64,000 bases of DNA, from the NCBI GenBank assembly GCA_012837965.1, contig DUQF01000026.1:182212-246211 (forward strand). Direction: 5' to 3'. Shown piece after piece: positions 26,170-35,411 of the stretch; position 1 is the stretch's first letter; each line of letters opens with the position of its first letter. Under the pieces are notes generated by a model. It had not been told where the DNA came from and did not search any database. It worked only from the letters and a program-made list of their open reading frames with translations. The position numbers were made by a program, and so were the translations under genes. Origin of the DNA: Clostridiales bacterium (GTDB lineage Bacteria; Bacillota; Clostridia; Christensenellales; Aristaeellaceae).

Positions 26170-27090
26170 TTGAATATTGGCATTGATATTGGCGGGACAA
26201 AAACTTCTATCGGTTTAGTTGACCAAACCGGTGCGATTATTCTGGAGCATGTGCATCCCACATGTGCTGAAAAACCGGCTGATTTTGTCGAAATGATTGT
26301 TGATTGGACAAAAGAACTTTGTCAAACAGCACATGTCAATTTTAACGAAGTGCAGTCTGTGGGCGCTGGGGTGCCGGGCACGGTAGACTTTGCTACCGGA
26401 CATGTTGTTTTTTGCCCTAACATTGGTTGGTTTGATGTACCGATGGGGAAGCTGTTCGCGTCAGCTTTTGGCAGGCCAGTCCTGGTATCTCAGGATTCCA
26501 GAAATGCCGCGCTTGGAGAACTGCTGTTCGGGGCCGGTAAAGGATATTCTGATTTTATGTGCATTACAATTGGTACAGGTATTGGTTGTGGAATTGTGAT
26601 AGGTGGGCGTGTTTTCCATGGCGGGATGAATACCGCCGGAGAATTGGGGCATTTGCCTATCGTTCGGGATGGTGTTGACTGTAACTGCGGCAATAAGGGC
26701 TGCCTTGAAAGTTACGCGTCAGGCAATGCGATTTTTGAACGGGCATTTGCATTGAAACCGAATGCTTTTACCGGAAGACCTCATAAATGTGAGACGGTGT
26801 TTGAGTTGGCGTATCAAGGTGACCCAGATATGTTGACTGTGATTAAACAAAGTGTAGATGATTTGGCATTTGGTTTAGCAGGCGCGGTTGCAATTCTATC
26901 GCCACAGGCGATTCTTATCAGCGGCGGGGTTTCCGAGCATCGCGAGTTGGTTATTCAGCCTTTGGAAGAGAGGATCTACCATTACGGATATTATTCGTGG
27001 AAACACGCAAAGAAGCTGAAAGTATTACCGGCAAAGCTGGAAAAATCCGCGCCGATGGTTGGGGCGGCTTTTTTAGAGAGTCAATTATAA
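26170..27090 (+). CDS. ROK-family sugar kinase (glucokinase-like)
   Basis: 306 residues starting at TTG 26170 with AAGGAGG eight bases upstream. MNIGIDIGGTKTSIGLVD is the phosphate loop, and the ROK zinc motif is complete: His161 and Cys171, Cys173 and Cys178 in GHLPIVRDGVDCNCGNKGCLE. There is no DNA-binding domain. It phosphorylates a hexose-type sugar with ATP, by family. Its own promoter suggests it can be expressed apart from the importer operon. An 11-codon ATG...TAA frame (26134-26169) ends right before its start and could couple translation, but nothing more supports it. Confidence 0.87.
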   Translation: MNIGIDIGGTKTSIGLVDQTGAIILEHVHPTCAEKPADFVEMIVDWTKELCQTAHVNFNEVQSVGAGVPGTVDFATGHVVFCPNIGWFDVPMGKLFASAFGRPVLVSQDSRNAALGELLFGAGKGYSDFMCITIGTGIGCGIVIGGRVFHGGMNTAGELGHLPIVRDGVDCNCGNKGCLESYASGNAIFERAFALKPNAFTGRPHKCETVFELAYQGDPDMLTVIKQSVDDLAFGLAGAVAILSPQAILISGGVSEHRELVIQPLEERIYHYGYYSWKHAKKLKVLPAKLEKSAPMVGAAFLESQL

Positions 27091-27438
27091 GCATCGGATT
27101 GGGGTATCCATGAACTAAACAACTCCATTTTACCCAGCTTAGGGTTATACCTGCATATACTGCGCAGTATGTGATTTCCTCTTAAGTCATACTGCTCATG
27201 GAAAAAGAGTTCCTTAATAAAGTGTTGTTTCACAACAACATTCTATATAAATGAGAGCTCTTTCTTTTTCTTCATGCTTCCTACTCTCCAATTTGTGCGG
27301 CACTCCTACACAAAAATACAGAAACTCAAGATAAGGGAATCTTGACATTCGATAGGTATTCCGTTACGCTTAATAGCGTAAAATGAATTGAAACTTATAT
27401 ATACGATCTGTACTGATAAATTGAGGAGATACATTGAA
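27091..27438. other. Intergenic region before the cas operon
   Basis: There is no gene in this 348-bp stretch. A perfect 14-bp palindrome ATACTGCGCAGTAT is at 27157-27170. A weak hairpin TGTTGTT-N4-AACAACA (27223-27240), with T-rich sequence 26 bases further on, may end transcription of the ROK gene. The cas promoter region is listed separately. Confidence 0.5.
27342..27381 (+). promoter_or_regulatory. Candidate cas promoter with an operator-like inverted repeat
   Basis: A perfect -35 TTGACA (27342-27347) is followed 17 bp later by a weak -10 (TACGCT, 27365-27370). The inverted repeat TTACGCT-TAAT-AGCGTAA (27364-27381) covers the -10, so a repressor bound there would shut the cas genes. The leader to the cas3 ATG would be about 60 nt. 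Confidence 0.5.
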
Positions 27439-29892
27439 ATGTCGGATTTTTTTCCTGCCCACATTCGTGATTATGGCAAGCCCACCGAAACAATACAAAC
27501 AGTGCGGGAGCACTGCCGGAACACTGCTTATTTGGCTGGCGAAGCTGCGGAATGTATTGGTCTAAAGAATACGGCCTACCTTACCGGGCTGATTCACGAT
27601 GCGGGCAAGTATACGGATGCTTATCGCTGTTACCTCCAAAAGGCGGTTGCCGGTGAAAAAGTAGTTCGAGGCAGTGTCAATCATACTTTTGCTTGTGTAC
27701 GGCTGATGATGGAAGCCTATCATAACAACAATCCGAGTATTATTGAGCGTTGGGCAAGCGAAATGATTGCCTGCGCAGCCGCAAGTCACCACGCTTTGTT
27801 TGATGCGGTAGACGAGACCCACCGTTCCGGTCTGCGTTATCGTGCGGGCGCTGAAGGGATTGATGCGGAAAGCGCCGTAAAAGAATTTTTGTTGCGTTGC
27901 TGTCCTAAAAACGAATTGGATGAGCTGTTTTCAAAATCAACGCAGGAATTGGCGCAAAAGTTTATGCAAATAGCTAAAAATACGCAAAATTATTCCAAAA
28001 CAATACCGGCTTCTGTAACTAAAAATGAAGCGAACATTGCGAATCAGCGATTCTATCATTTTTCTATTGCTATGTTGGTGCGCTTTTTATCTTCCTGTGT
28101 GATTGAAGGCGACCGAAGCGATACCGCCGCTTTTGAAGCCAATGCAAGCGCAAAGGAAGAAAATATCCCTTCCAAGGAATATTGGCAACAAGCCCTTCTT
28201 CGTCTTGAAAATCGTTTGAAGGAACTGGGCAGCCTATCAAGCGTAACTCCGATTGCAAAGGCCCGCAGCTATATCTCGGATGCTTGCAGTGAATTTGCTG
28301 ATTATCCGTCCGCTATCTATCGCTTTAATGCGCCGACCGGCGGCGGAAAAACCTTGTCAACCTTGCGTTATGCCCTGCGCCATGCGGCGCTATATAAGAA
28401 AAAGCGCATTTTTTATATTGCCCCTTTTATCAGCATCATTGAACAGAACGCCGATGAGATTAGGCGTGCAGTTGGTGAAAATGTCGCTGTGCTGGAACAC
28501 CATTCAAATGTATTTCAAGATGTGAATGACAACGAAGAACTTACTCCCAATGCCCTCTTTGAAAGCAATTGGCATGCGCCGATCGTTGTTACCACGCAGG
28601 TGCAACTGATTAACACCTTGTTTTCCGCGAAAACCTCCTCCGTTCGCCGCTTCCAAGCATTAGCCGATAGCATTATTATTTTGGATGAGGTTCAAAGCCT
28701 TCCCGTTCAGCTAACCCATCCTTTCAACCTTGCCATGAATTTTCTATCGGAGTTTTGCTCTTGTTCAGTATTGCTTTGCTCCGCTACTTTGCCAACGCTG
28801 GATCGTCTTCCTTTTCCGATGAATATTGCTGAACAAACGCCCATTCACCTTGACCCTGCAATGCGGGAAGTTTTTCGCAGAACTCGCATCATGGACAAGG
28901 GCGAATTATCACAGGACGAGTTATTTGCTTTCGTTAAAGAACAGCTAAGTAAGTCGGACAGTCTGCTTGTTGTGTGCAACAAAAAGAAACAGGCCGAAGA
29001 GCTATTTGCGGAAATCAAGGGTATGGTACCGGTTTGTTGCCATCTATCAAGCAAAATGTGTGTTGCGCATCGCCGAAATGTGATTGCACAGCTTAAAAAA
29101 GAACTGTCCGATAATCGGCAAAAAGATATTAGCTCAAAACATAAAATTGTATGCATTTCAACACAGGTGATAGAAGCCGGGGTAGACATTTCGTTTGAAA
29201 CCGTCATACGCTTCCGGGCAGGTATGGATAGCATTATCCAGTCGGCCGGTCGCTGTAACCGCAATAGCGAAAGCGACGAACCGGCCAATGTATATGTGGT
29301 TGCGCCCCAAGGGGAGACGCTTGGCAAACTGGATACCATCGAAAAAGGCAAACAAGCTTCAGAGGAACTTTTTTATGAGTTGGATGATAAAGACCCTGCG
29401 ACAGATGCGGCTATCAAATCATACTACAAAAAATACTATAACAAGTTCCCAAAGAATTCATTAGACTGCCCGCTGCGCCATGGGGACACTTCCATGATGG
29501 ATTTGCTGACTATCAATCTTAGTTTTGCCACCAAACAATATACCGATATATACCCGAACGACTGCTTACGCCAAGCTTTCAAGACGGCAGGAAGTGAGTA
29601 TTCCATATTTGACGATTCGTTCAGCGTACTTGTGCCTTATTGTGAAGGCGAAGAACTAATTGCTGAAATAACAAACGCTTCTGTTGGTTACGACTTTTTA
29701 AGCTTAAAAGCACTACTAAAGCGTACAACCCCTTATTGTATTAGTGTGTTTCCTTGGCAACTTGAAGAACTAATGCAGAAAGGGGCAGTCTACCGTCCCA
29801 GCGAACATAGTCCCCTATATGTTCTTGCTCCCGGCTGGTATGATAAGCAAACCGGCCTTTCCGCTAATGCAGCAGATTTTACGGAGGTTTAA
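27439..29892 (+). CDS. cas3: CRISPR-associated helicase-nuclease Cas3 (type I-C)
   Basis: 817 residues from ATG 27439, selected for GAGGAG at 27423-27428; an upstream in-frame TTG (27388) has no ribosome site. The N-terminal HD nuclease has His-Asp at residues 53-54 (GLIHDAGKY). The helicase part has Walker A APTGGGKT (298-305), DEVQ (416-419), the motif III SATLP, STQVIEAGVDIS and motif VI QSAGRCNRN. After Cascade binds a target, Cas3 unwinds and degrades it. HD and helicase are fused, as usual in I-C. All motifs are intact. Confidence 0.96.
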   Translation: MSDFFPAHIRDYGKPTETIQTVREHCRNTAYLAGEAAECIGLKNTAYLTGLIHDAGKYTDAYRCYLQKAVAGEKVVRGSVNHTFACVRLMMEAYHNNNPSIIERWASEMIACAAASHHALFDAVDETHRSGLRYRAGAEGIDAESAVKEFLLRCCPKNELDELFSKSTQELAQKFMQIAKNTQNYSKTIPASVTKNEANIANQRFYHFSIAMLVRFLSSCVIEGDRSDTAAFEANASAKEENIPSKEYWQQALLRLENRLKELGSLSSVTPIAKARSYISDACSEFADYPSAIYRFNAPTGGGKTLSTLRYALRHAALYKKKRIFYIAPFISIIEQNADEIRRAVGENVAVLEHHSNVFQDVNDNEELTPNALFESNWHAPIVVTTQVQLINTLFSAKTSSVRRFQALADSIIILDEVQSLPVQLTHPFNLAMNFLSEFCSCSVLLCSATLPTLDRLPFPMNIAEQTPIHLDPAMREVFRRTRIMDKGELSQDELFAFVKEQLSKSDSLLVVCNKKKQAEELFAEIKGMVPVCCHLSSKMCVAHRRNVIAQLKKELSDNRQKDISSKHKIVCISTQVIEAGVDISFETVIRFRAGMDSIIQSAGRCNRNSESDEPANVYVVAPQGETLGKLDTIEKGKQASEELFYELDDKDPATDAAIKSYYKKYYNKFPKNSLDCPLRHGDTSMMDLLTINLSFATKQYTDIYPNDCLRQAFKTAGSEYSIFDDSFSVLVPYCEGEELIAEITNASVGYDFLSLKALLKRTTPYCISVFPWQLEELMQKGAVYRPSEHSPLYVLAPGWYDKQTGLSANAADFTEV

Positions 29893-29896
29893 TGAA

Positions 29897-30646
29897 GTGA
29901 AAACACGCTATCCTAACATTGTTGAGTTTGAGGTTACCGGAGATTACGCCCTCTTTTCCGATCCCATTATGCGAGTAGGGGGAGAAAAATGCTCCTACCC
30001 TGTGCCCACTTATGAGGCGCTGAAAGGGATCATTTCGTCGGTGTATTGGAAGCCTACCTTTATTTGGGTGATTGACAAGGTGCGTATTATGAAACCCATT
30101 CAAATGGAGGTCAAGGGTATTCGTAACCTCGTCTATACAGCCAAGAAAAAATCGGATTTAGCAGATCTTTCGTACTACACATATTTGAAAAATTGCTGTT
30201 ATCAGGTACAGGCGCACTTTGAGTGGAACAAAAATCGTCCTGAGTTAGCAAAAGACAGAAACGAAAACAAACACCATAACAGGGCCAAGCGTTGCATTGA
30301 ACGGGGCGGTAGGCGGGATGTGTTTCTTGGAACAAGAGAGTGTCAAGCTTATGTTGCCCCCTGCAATTTTGGGGAGGGAGAGAGCGCTTATGATTCAACG
30401 CCTGAACTCAATTTCGGAGTGATGGTGCACGGCATTACCTATCCTGATGAAGTAACAGGCTACCTTCCACAGGGAGAGATGACTGTAAGGCTATGGCAGC
30501 CTAAAATGGTAAAAGGTATAATTGAATTTATTCGTCCGGAAGAATGCACCATGTTAAAACCCATAGGCGAGCGCCTTGTTATGGAATTTAGTGAAAGTAT
30601 GAATAATTTTACTCCAATCGACAGTAACGAAAGAGGTGATAGATAA
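29897..30646 (+). CDS. cas5: Cas5c (type I-C), crRNA-processing Cascade subunit
   Basis: 249 residues from GTG 29897, five bases after the cas3 stop; GGAGG at 29883-29887 supports this start. The RAMP-like N-terminus VEFEVTGDYALFSDPIMRVGGEKCSYPVPTYEALKGIISSVYWKPTF is typical of Cas5 of subtype I-C, which takes the place of Cas6 and cuts the repeat RNA. It overlaps cas8c by one base (TAATG). Confidence 0.94.
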   Translation: MKTRYPNIVEFEVTGDYALFSDPIMRVGGEKCSYPVPTYEALKGIISSVYWKPTFIWVIDKVRIMKPIQMEVKGIRNLVYTAKKKSDLADLSYYTYLKNCCYQVQAHFEWNKNRPELAKDRNENKHHNRAKRCIERGGRRDVFLGTRECQAYVAPCNFGEGESAYDSTPELNFGVMVHGITYPDEVTGYLPQGEMTVRLWQPKMVKGIIEFIRPEECTMLKPIGERLVMEFSESMNNFTPIDSNERGDR

Positions 30647-32406
30647 TGGCGCTACTGCAAAGAGCGATTGAAACATACGATACACTTGATACATTAGGGT
30701 TTGTAGGTGTTTATGAAGCGGACAAGACGCCGCTTGCGCCGATTGCACACTGGTTAACTGCGCCCAATATCGACATAACGATAGACCTTGAAGGAAATTT
30801 CCTCTCTGTAAATCAAGTTGATACCAAGACTAAAGGAAAATTTATTTTTCCTGTCACGGAAAGCTCACTTGGAAGAACGAGTGGTATTTCTCCTCATCCG
30901 TTATGTGACCAACTGGATTATTTTCTTGATAGTTGTCCTAAAAAACGTCAGCCATATATGGACCAGTTGTTTGCATGGGAGCAGTCGTCTTATACGCATC
31001 CAATTATTCAGGCAGTCTACAAATATTTGCAAAAAAACACAATCGAGCAAGATCTCTTATCTTTAACAAAAAAGTATACCGGCAAAGATATGGTGCGATG
31101 GATTGTGTATGGAGTTGATGAACCTTGTTGCTGGAAAAATCATGAATTGTTTGAGTCATACATCCATTATATCCAATCAGAAAAAACTGAAAAGAGCCTT
31201 TGCATGTTAACCGGTGATCTGTCCAGACCTGCTGAGCAACATTCTAAAGGTATCGTAGCAATGCATGGGAATGCCAAATTAATTTCAGCAAATGATACCA
31301 GTAACTATACTTTTAGAGGGCGTTTTAAATCGGGTGATGAAGCATTAAGCATCAGCTATCTTGCTTCTCAAAAAGCTCATAACGCAATTAAATATCTAAC
31401 TGATAATCATAGCATCAACATTGGAAAGCGATTTTTTGTTTGCTGGAACCCCCAAGGGGATGAGGTACCGCAACCAAGCTTACCGTTCCTGACGCCGTCT
31501 GAACCGATTCTAACAATGACAGATTATTCAAATGCTTTGTCCAAAAAACTGTTTGGCTGGACCAATACATTTGATTTTTCGAGTATCGCTGTCGTTGCTG
31601 TTTTTGATGCTGCAACAAACGGTCGCTTATCGGTTACATATTATAGCGAGTTACAAGCAACTGACTTCGCTGAGCGATTGTGCTATTGGGATGAAACCTG
31701 TGCATGGTGGAACGGACGGTATGGCATTCAATCACCCGCACTGCGAAAAATGGCGCAGATTGTCTTTGGTACCTACCGTGAGCGGGATAATATGGGATGG
31801 TTTGAATGTGATGATAATGTATTAAAAGTATTAAAGCAGCAATTACAAAGATTGTTAGTTTGCAGAATTGAAAAGGCTCTTTTTCCATACGACATTGTGC
31901 AAGCTTTGGTTTTTCGTTGTGAACGCCTTTATCTTTATAGCCGAAATATCAGGGAGGATTTATTGTTTGTCACCTGTGCAGCCATTCGTAAATATTATTA
32001 TGACCACAAAAAGGAGGTAATTCAATTGTCACTTGACCCAGAAAAGAAAGACCGAAGCTACCAATACGGTCGATTGTTGGCGCTTATGGAAAAGGCGGAA
32101 CGCGATACCTATGACGGTGATGAAGGCAGGGAACCCAACGCCATGCGTTTGTTGCCCATCTTCACTCAGCGACCGCTGTATGCAACCAAAAGCATTATCG
32201 AACAGTTAAAGAAGGCTTATTTTCCGCAGCTAAGGCCGCCCTTGCGTATTTGGTACGATCGTCAGATTGGAGAAATCTTTACTATCTTGGATTCCCTAAA
32301 CACACCCGGCTATGATGCGCCGCTTAATGAACAGTATTTAATTGGATACTACCTACAAAAACAGAACATGTACACCAAAAAGAACAAGGAAGTAGAGGAG
32401 GAATAA
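30646..32406 (+). CDS. cas8c: Cas8c (Csd1), large subunit of type I-C Cascade
   Basis: 586 residues, the usual length. The start MALLQRAIETYDTLDTLGFVGVYEAD and the PLAPIAHWLTAPNIDITIDLEGNF segment are characteristic of Csd1. It recognises the PAM and helps open the target DNA. In this subtype an internal translation start often yields a separate small subunit (Cas11c) from the 3' end. Around 32015 AAAAAGGAGG precedes an in-frame TTG (32026), a candidate for this. Neighbours are cas5 and cas7 in one operon. Confidence 0.95.
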   Translation: MALLQRAIETYDTLDTLGFVGVYEADKTPLAPIAHWLTAPNIDITIDLEGNFLSVNQVDTKTKGKFIFPVTESSLGRTSGISPHPLCDQLDYFLDSCPKKRQPYMDQLFAWEQSSYTHPIIQAVYKYLQKNTIEQDLLSLTKKYTGKDMVRWIVYGVDEPCCWKNHELFESYIHYIQSEKTEKSLCMLTGDLSRPAEQHSKGIVAMHGNAKLISANDTSNYTFRGRFKSGDEALSISYLASQKAHNAIKYLTDNHSINIGKRFFVCWNPQGDEVPQPSLPFLTPSEPILTMTDYSNALSKKLFGWTNTFDFSSIAVVAVFDAATNGRLSVTYYSELQATDFAERLCYWDETCAWWNGRYGIQSPALRKMAQIVFGTYRERDNMGWFECDDNVLKVLKQQLQRLLVCRIEKALFPYDIVQALVFRCERLYLYSRNIREDLLFVTCAAIRKYYYDHKKEVIQLSLDPEKKDRSYQYGRLLALMEKAERDTYDGDEGREPNAMRLLPIFTQRPLYATKSIIEQLKKAYFPQLRPPLRIWYDRQIGEIFTILDSLNTPGYDAPLNEQYLIGYYLQKQNMYTKKNKEVEEE

Positions 32407-32408
32407 GA

Positions 32409-33257
32409 ATGTCTACACTGCAAAATAAAATTGATTTCGTAGCCCTGATTTCCGCTACCATGGCAAACCCAAATGGAGATCCCTTGAATGGAAATCGACC
32501 CCGCACCAATTATGAAGGAATGGGAGAAATCAGCGATGTGTGTATCAAGCGTAAAATTCGCAATCGACTTCAGGATATGGGGGAGCGGATATTTGTTCAA
32601 TCGTCCGAACGTGCGGACGATGGTTCGGGTTCACTTTCTGAACGCGCTGAAAGTGTTTTGAAGGGCATAAAAGACGAGCGAGAATATGCGGATAAAGCCT
32701 GTGCAACTTGGCTGGATGTTCGTGCCTTTGGACAGGTGTTTGCCTTTAAAGCAAAATCAAAGGAATCAGGCGTAAGCGTTGGAGTTCGTGGACCGGTTTC
32801 AGTCCATCAGGCTATCAGCCAATCACCTGTGGAGGTAATCAGTATGCAGATTACTAAATCAGTCAATAGTGAGCCGGGTGATGGTCGTGGATCCGATACC
32901 ATGGGTATGAAACACTTTGTCCGCTTTGGCTTGTATAAAATCAAAGGCTCTATTAATGTACAGCTGGCCCAAAAGACAGGCTTTTCTGAGAATGATGCTG
33001 AGCTAATCAAGAAAGCCCTTGAAACATTGTTTGAAAATGACACCTCCGCTGCCCGCCCAGACGGTTCAATGCAAGTGGAGAGGCTGTACTGGTTCCGGCA
33101 TAATTGCCCAACCGGTCAGTATCCCTCTGCCAAGGTTCATCGTTCAATTCGTTGCACTTTAAGGGAACCAAGCGTGCTTCCGAAATCTGTTGAGGATTAT
33201 TTAATCACCGCCGAGCCACTTGAAGGCTTGGCACCTGAAGTGTTTTCCAATGACTGA
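32409..33257 (+). CDS. cas7: Cas7c (Csd2), backbone subunit of type I-C Cascade
   Basis: 282 residues. The N-terminus KIDFVALISATMANPNGDPLNGNRPRTNYEGMGEISDVCIKRKIRNRLQDMG is the classic Csd2 opening, with the ANPNGDP turn. The middle contains LDVRAFGQVFAFKA and SVGVRGPVSVHQAISQSPV. Several copies coat the crRNA spacer. The gene starts two bases after cas8c and its end overlaps cas4 by 8 bp. Confidence 0.96.
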   Translation: MSTLQNKIDFVALISATMANPNGDPLNGNRPRTNYEGMGEISDVCIKRKIRNRLQDMGERIFVQSSERADDGSGSLSERAESVLKGIKDEREYADKACATWLDVRAFGQVFAFKAKSKESGVSVGVRGPVSVHQAISQSPVEVISMQITKSVNSEPGDGRGSDTMGMKHFVRFGLYKIKGSINVQLAQKTGFSENDAELIKKALETLFENDTSAARPDGSMQVERLYWFRHNCPTGQYPSAKVHRSIRCTLREPSVLPKSVEDYLITAEPLEGLAPEVFSND

Positions 33258-33912
33258 AGACAATAACTGGCTCCTCCTTTCCGGCATACAACACTATGCC
33301 TACTGTCCACGGCAATGGGCGCTGATTCATGTGGAACAGCAGTGGGTGGAAAATGTGTTAACTGCGTCGGGACGCATTATGCATGAAAGGGTACACAAAG
33401 ACACGGGGCATGAGCTTCGGGGGGATGTGCTTACCGTGCGTGGACTGCGTATTGCATCGCATCGCTTAAAAATCAGCGGTGTGTGCGATGCGGTGGAGTT
33501 TCACCAGCGGGAAGATGGGGTTGAGCTGAAGGGCTTTCGTGGGCTTTGGCTTCCTTTTCCGGTTGAATATAAGTGTGGCGCTCCCAAGCCCCACGATGCT
33601 GACCGTCTGCAGCTTTGCGCTCAAGCCGTATGTTTAGAAGAAATGCTGTTGTGCACCATCAATGAAGGAGCTCTTTTCTACGGAAAGACAAGGCGACGAG
33701 AAAGGGTTTTGTTTGATGAACCTTTACGCAGCGCCTTGTATACTGCTGTTGAAAGAATGCATAATTTGCTGAAACGTGGGCATACCCCCAAGGCCAAGAA
33801 ACATAAAAGCTGCGATGCTTGTTCGCTTCAGTCGGTTTGCTTGCCTGCCTTAACCGTCCAAGAAAAAAGTGAGCAGTATGTACATCGACATCTGATGGAG
33901 GATGCGCCGTGA
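33250..33912 (+). CDS. cas4: Cas4, adaptation exonuclease with Fe-S cluster
   Basis: 220 residues from ATG 33250, inside the end of cas7. The cluster cysteines are Cys19 (YAYCPRQW) and the C-terminal group CDACSLQSVC. The nuclease core includes GVCDAVEF and VEYKCGAPKPHDADRLQLCAQA (RecB-type, with the catalytic Glu-x-Lys). It trims and orients prespacers by their PAM. It overlaps cas1 by 4 bp (GTGA). Confidence 0.95.
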   Translation: MTEDNNWLLLSGIQHYAYCPRQWALIHVEQQWVENVLTASGRIMHERVHKDTGHELRGDVLTVRGLRIASHRLKISGVCDAVEFHQREDGVELKGFRGLWLPFPVEYKCGAPKPHDADRLQLCAQAVCLEEMLLCTINEGALFYGKTRRRERVLFDEPLRSALYTAVERMHNLLKRGHTPKAKKHKSCDACSLQSVCLPALTVQEKSEQYVHRHLMEDAP

Positions 33913-34940
33913 GAAAGATGCTGAATACCCTATATGTAACCAGCGAAAATCGTTATTTATCGCTTAAGGATCAAAATATTTTGGTTTCCGATGAAAATGG
34001 TCCAGCGGGTATGATTCCGCTGATTGGTCTTGAAAGTATTGTATCTTTTTCTTACCGTGGCGCCAGCCCCGCCTTGATGGGCGAATGTGCCAAGCGCAAC
34101 ATCAGCCTGTGCTTTTTGACTCCGAATGGTCGCTTTCTTGCCCGCAGCGTCGGTGCGCAAAACGGCAACGTGCTTTTGAGGCGCACGCAGTATCGCTTGG
34201 CGGATGACCAAAAAAGCAGCTGCGTTATCGCTCGCAACATGGTTGCAGGGAAAATCTATAATCAACGGCAGGTGCTTGAGCGTTGTTTGAGGGACCATTC
34301 CTTGCGTGTCAACATCAATCGATTGCAGAGTGTATCGCAAGGCTTAAAAGCAGTGTTACCAACCCTTGAACATATTGAGTCGCTTGATTCTCTGCGGGGC
34401 ATCGAGGGAGAAACTGCTGCACGCTACTATCAGGTGTTTGACGAGATGATATTAAGCCAAAAGGCGGACTTTGTGTTTAACGGTCGCAACCGAAGACCGC
34501 CTCGTGATAATGTAAATGCCTTGCTATCCTTTGCTTATGTAATGCTGGCCAATGACTGTGCGGCAGCGCTTGAAAGCGTGGGCCTTGATGCTTATGTCGG
34601 CTTTCTTCATCGTGACAGGCCCGGTCGTACTTCTTTGGCGCTTGATTTGCAGGAAGAACTACGAGCGCCGGTAGCGGATCGTCTAGCGCTAACGCTTATC
34701 AACAATCGAATGGTCAGGGATAGAGATTTTGACCGACAGGAGGATGGAGCCGTCTTGCTATCAGAGCAGGGGAGAAAGACTTTTCTTGAGGCTTGGCAGA
34801 CAAAAAAACGGGAAGAAATAACTCACCCCTTTTTGAAGGAAAAAATACCCTGGGGGCTGGTACCCTATGCGCAGTCGCTACTTTTGGCAAGAATGTTGCG
34901 TGGAGACTTGAGTGTGTATCCTCCGTTTTTCTGGAAGTAA
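33909..34940 (+). CDS. cas1: Cas1, spacer integrase
   Basis: 343 residues from GTG 33909. Family features are the N-terminal beta domain (TLYVTSENRYLSLKDQNILVSDENG), RGIEGETAARYYQVFDEMI with the catalytic Glu, and GLDAYVGFLHRDRPGRTSLALDLQEELRAPVADRL with the catalytic His and further acidic residues. All metal-binding residues appear present, so acquisition should work. Confidence 0.96.
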   Translation: MRKMLNTLYVTSENRYLSLKDQNILVSDENGPAGMIPLIGLESIVSFSYRGASPALMGECAKRNISLCFLTPNGRFLARSVGAQNGNVLLRRTQYRLADDQKSSCVIARNMVAGKIYNQRQVLERCLRDHSLRVNINRLQSVSQGLKAVLPTLEHIESLDSLRGIEGETAARYYQVFDEMILSQKADFVFNGRNRRPPRDNVNALLSFAYVMLANDCAAALESVGLDAYVGFLHRDRPGRTSLALDLQEELRAPVADRLALTLINNRMVRDRDFDRQEDGAVLLSEQGRKTFLEAWQTKKREEITHPFLKEKIPWGLVPYAQSLLLARMLRGDLSVYPPFFWK

Positions 34941-34952
34941 AGAGGTGAACCG

Positions 34953-35243
34953 ATGCTAATTTTAGTAACCTATGATGTAAATACCCAAGATGCGGCCGGT
35001 AGGCGGCGACTGCGACAGGTGGCCAAAAAATGCGTTGCTCACGGCCAGCGTGTACAAAATTCTGTTTTTGAATGTGTAATTGACAACGCACAGTTTTTGA
35101 AACTAAAACAGGAGCTAAAAGACATCGTGGACGAGGAAACCGATAGCTTGCGCTTCTATATTTTGGGCAATCGCTACCATAACCGTGTGGAGCACTACGG
35201 AGCCAAACCCTCATATGATGCTGAGGGACTGTTGTTTTTGTAG
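34953..35243 (+). CDS. cas2: Cas2, adaptation complex subunit
   Basis: 96 residues with the ferredoxin-like fold of Cas2: MLILVTYDVNTQDAAGRRRLRQVAKKC carries the conserved Asp after the first strand, and NSVFECVIDNAQFLKLKQELKD follows. An AGAGGTG site precedes the ATG. It is the last cas gene, 168 bp before the first repeat. Confidence 0.95.
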   Translation: MLILVTYDVNTQDAAGRRRLRQVAKKCVAHGQRVQNSVFECVIDNAQFLKLKQELKDIVDEETDSLRFYILGNRYHNRVEHYGAKPSYDAEGLLFL

Positions 35244-35411
35244 TGCGAAGTATAAGCTCACATGCTTTTCCTATGATGTTCGCACTAATAATTTGTGAAA
35301 ATTGATGCGATTTTCTTACTTTTTAACCTTATGTTTTGGTTAATACTTGAAAAGTAGGCAAAATTGTGCAACACTAACAAAGAAAGCATACCGCATTTTT
35401 GCGGTTTTGCC
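35244..35411 (+). promoter_or_regulatory. CRISPR leader
   Basis: An AT-rich 168-bp leader between cas2 and the first repeat. TAGTGCGAA (35241-35249, including the cas2 stop) pairs with TTCGCACTA (35279-35287). A small hairpin ACCGCA-TTTT-TGCGGT followed by TTT (35390-35408) ends four bases before the first repeat. The leader should hold the array promoter and the site that directs new spacers, but no box stands out. Confidence 0.65.

Noticed and set aside
27388..27438. Earlier TTG start for cas3
   Set aside because: No ribosome site at 27388, while GAGGAG is correctly spaced from ATG 27439, and family members begin near this point.
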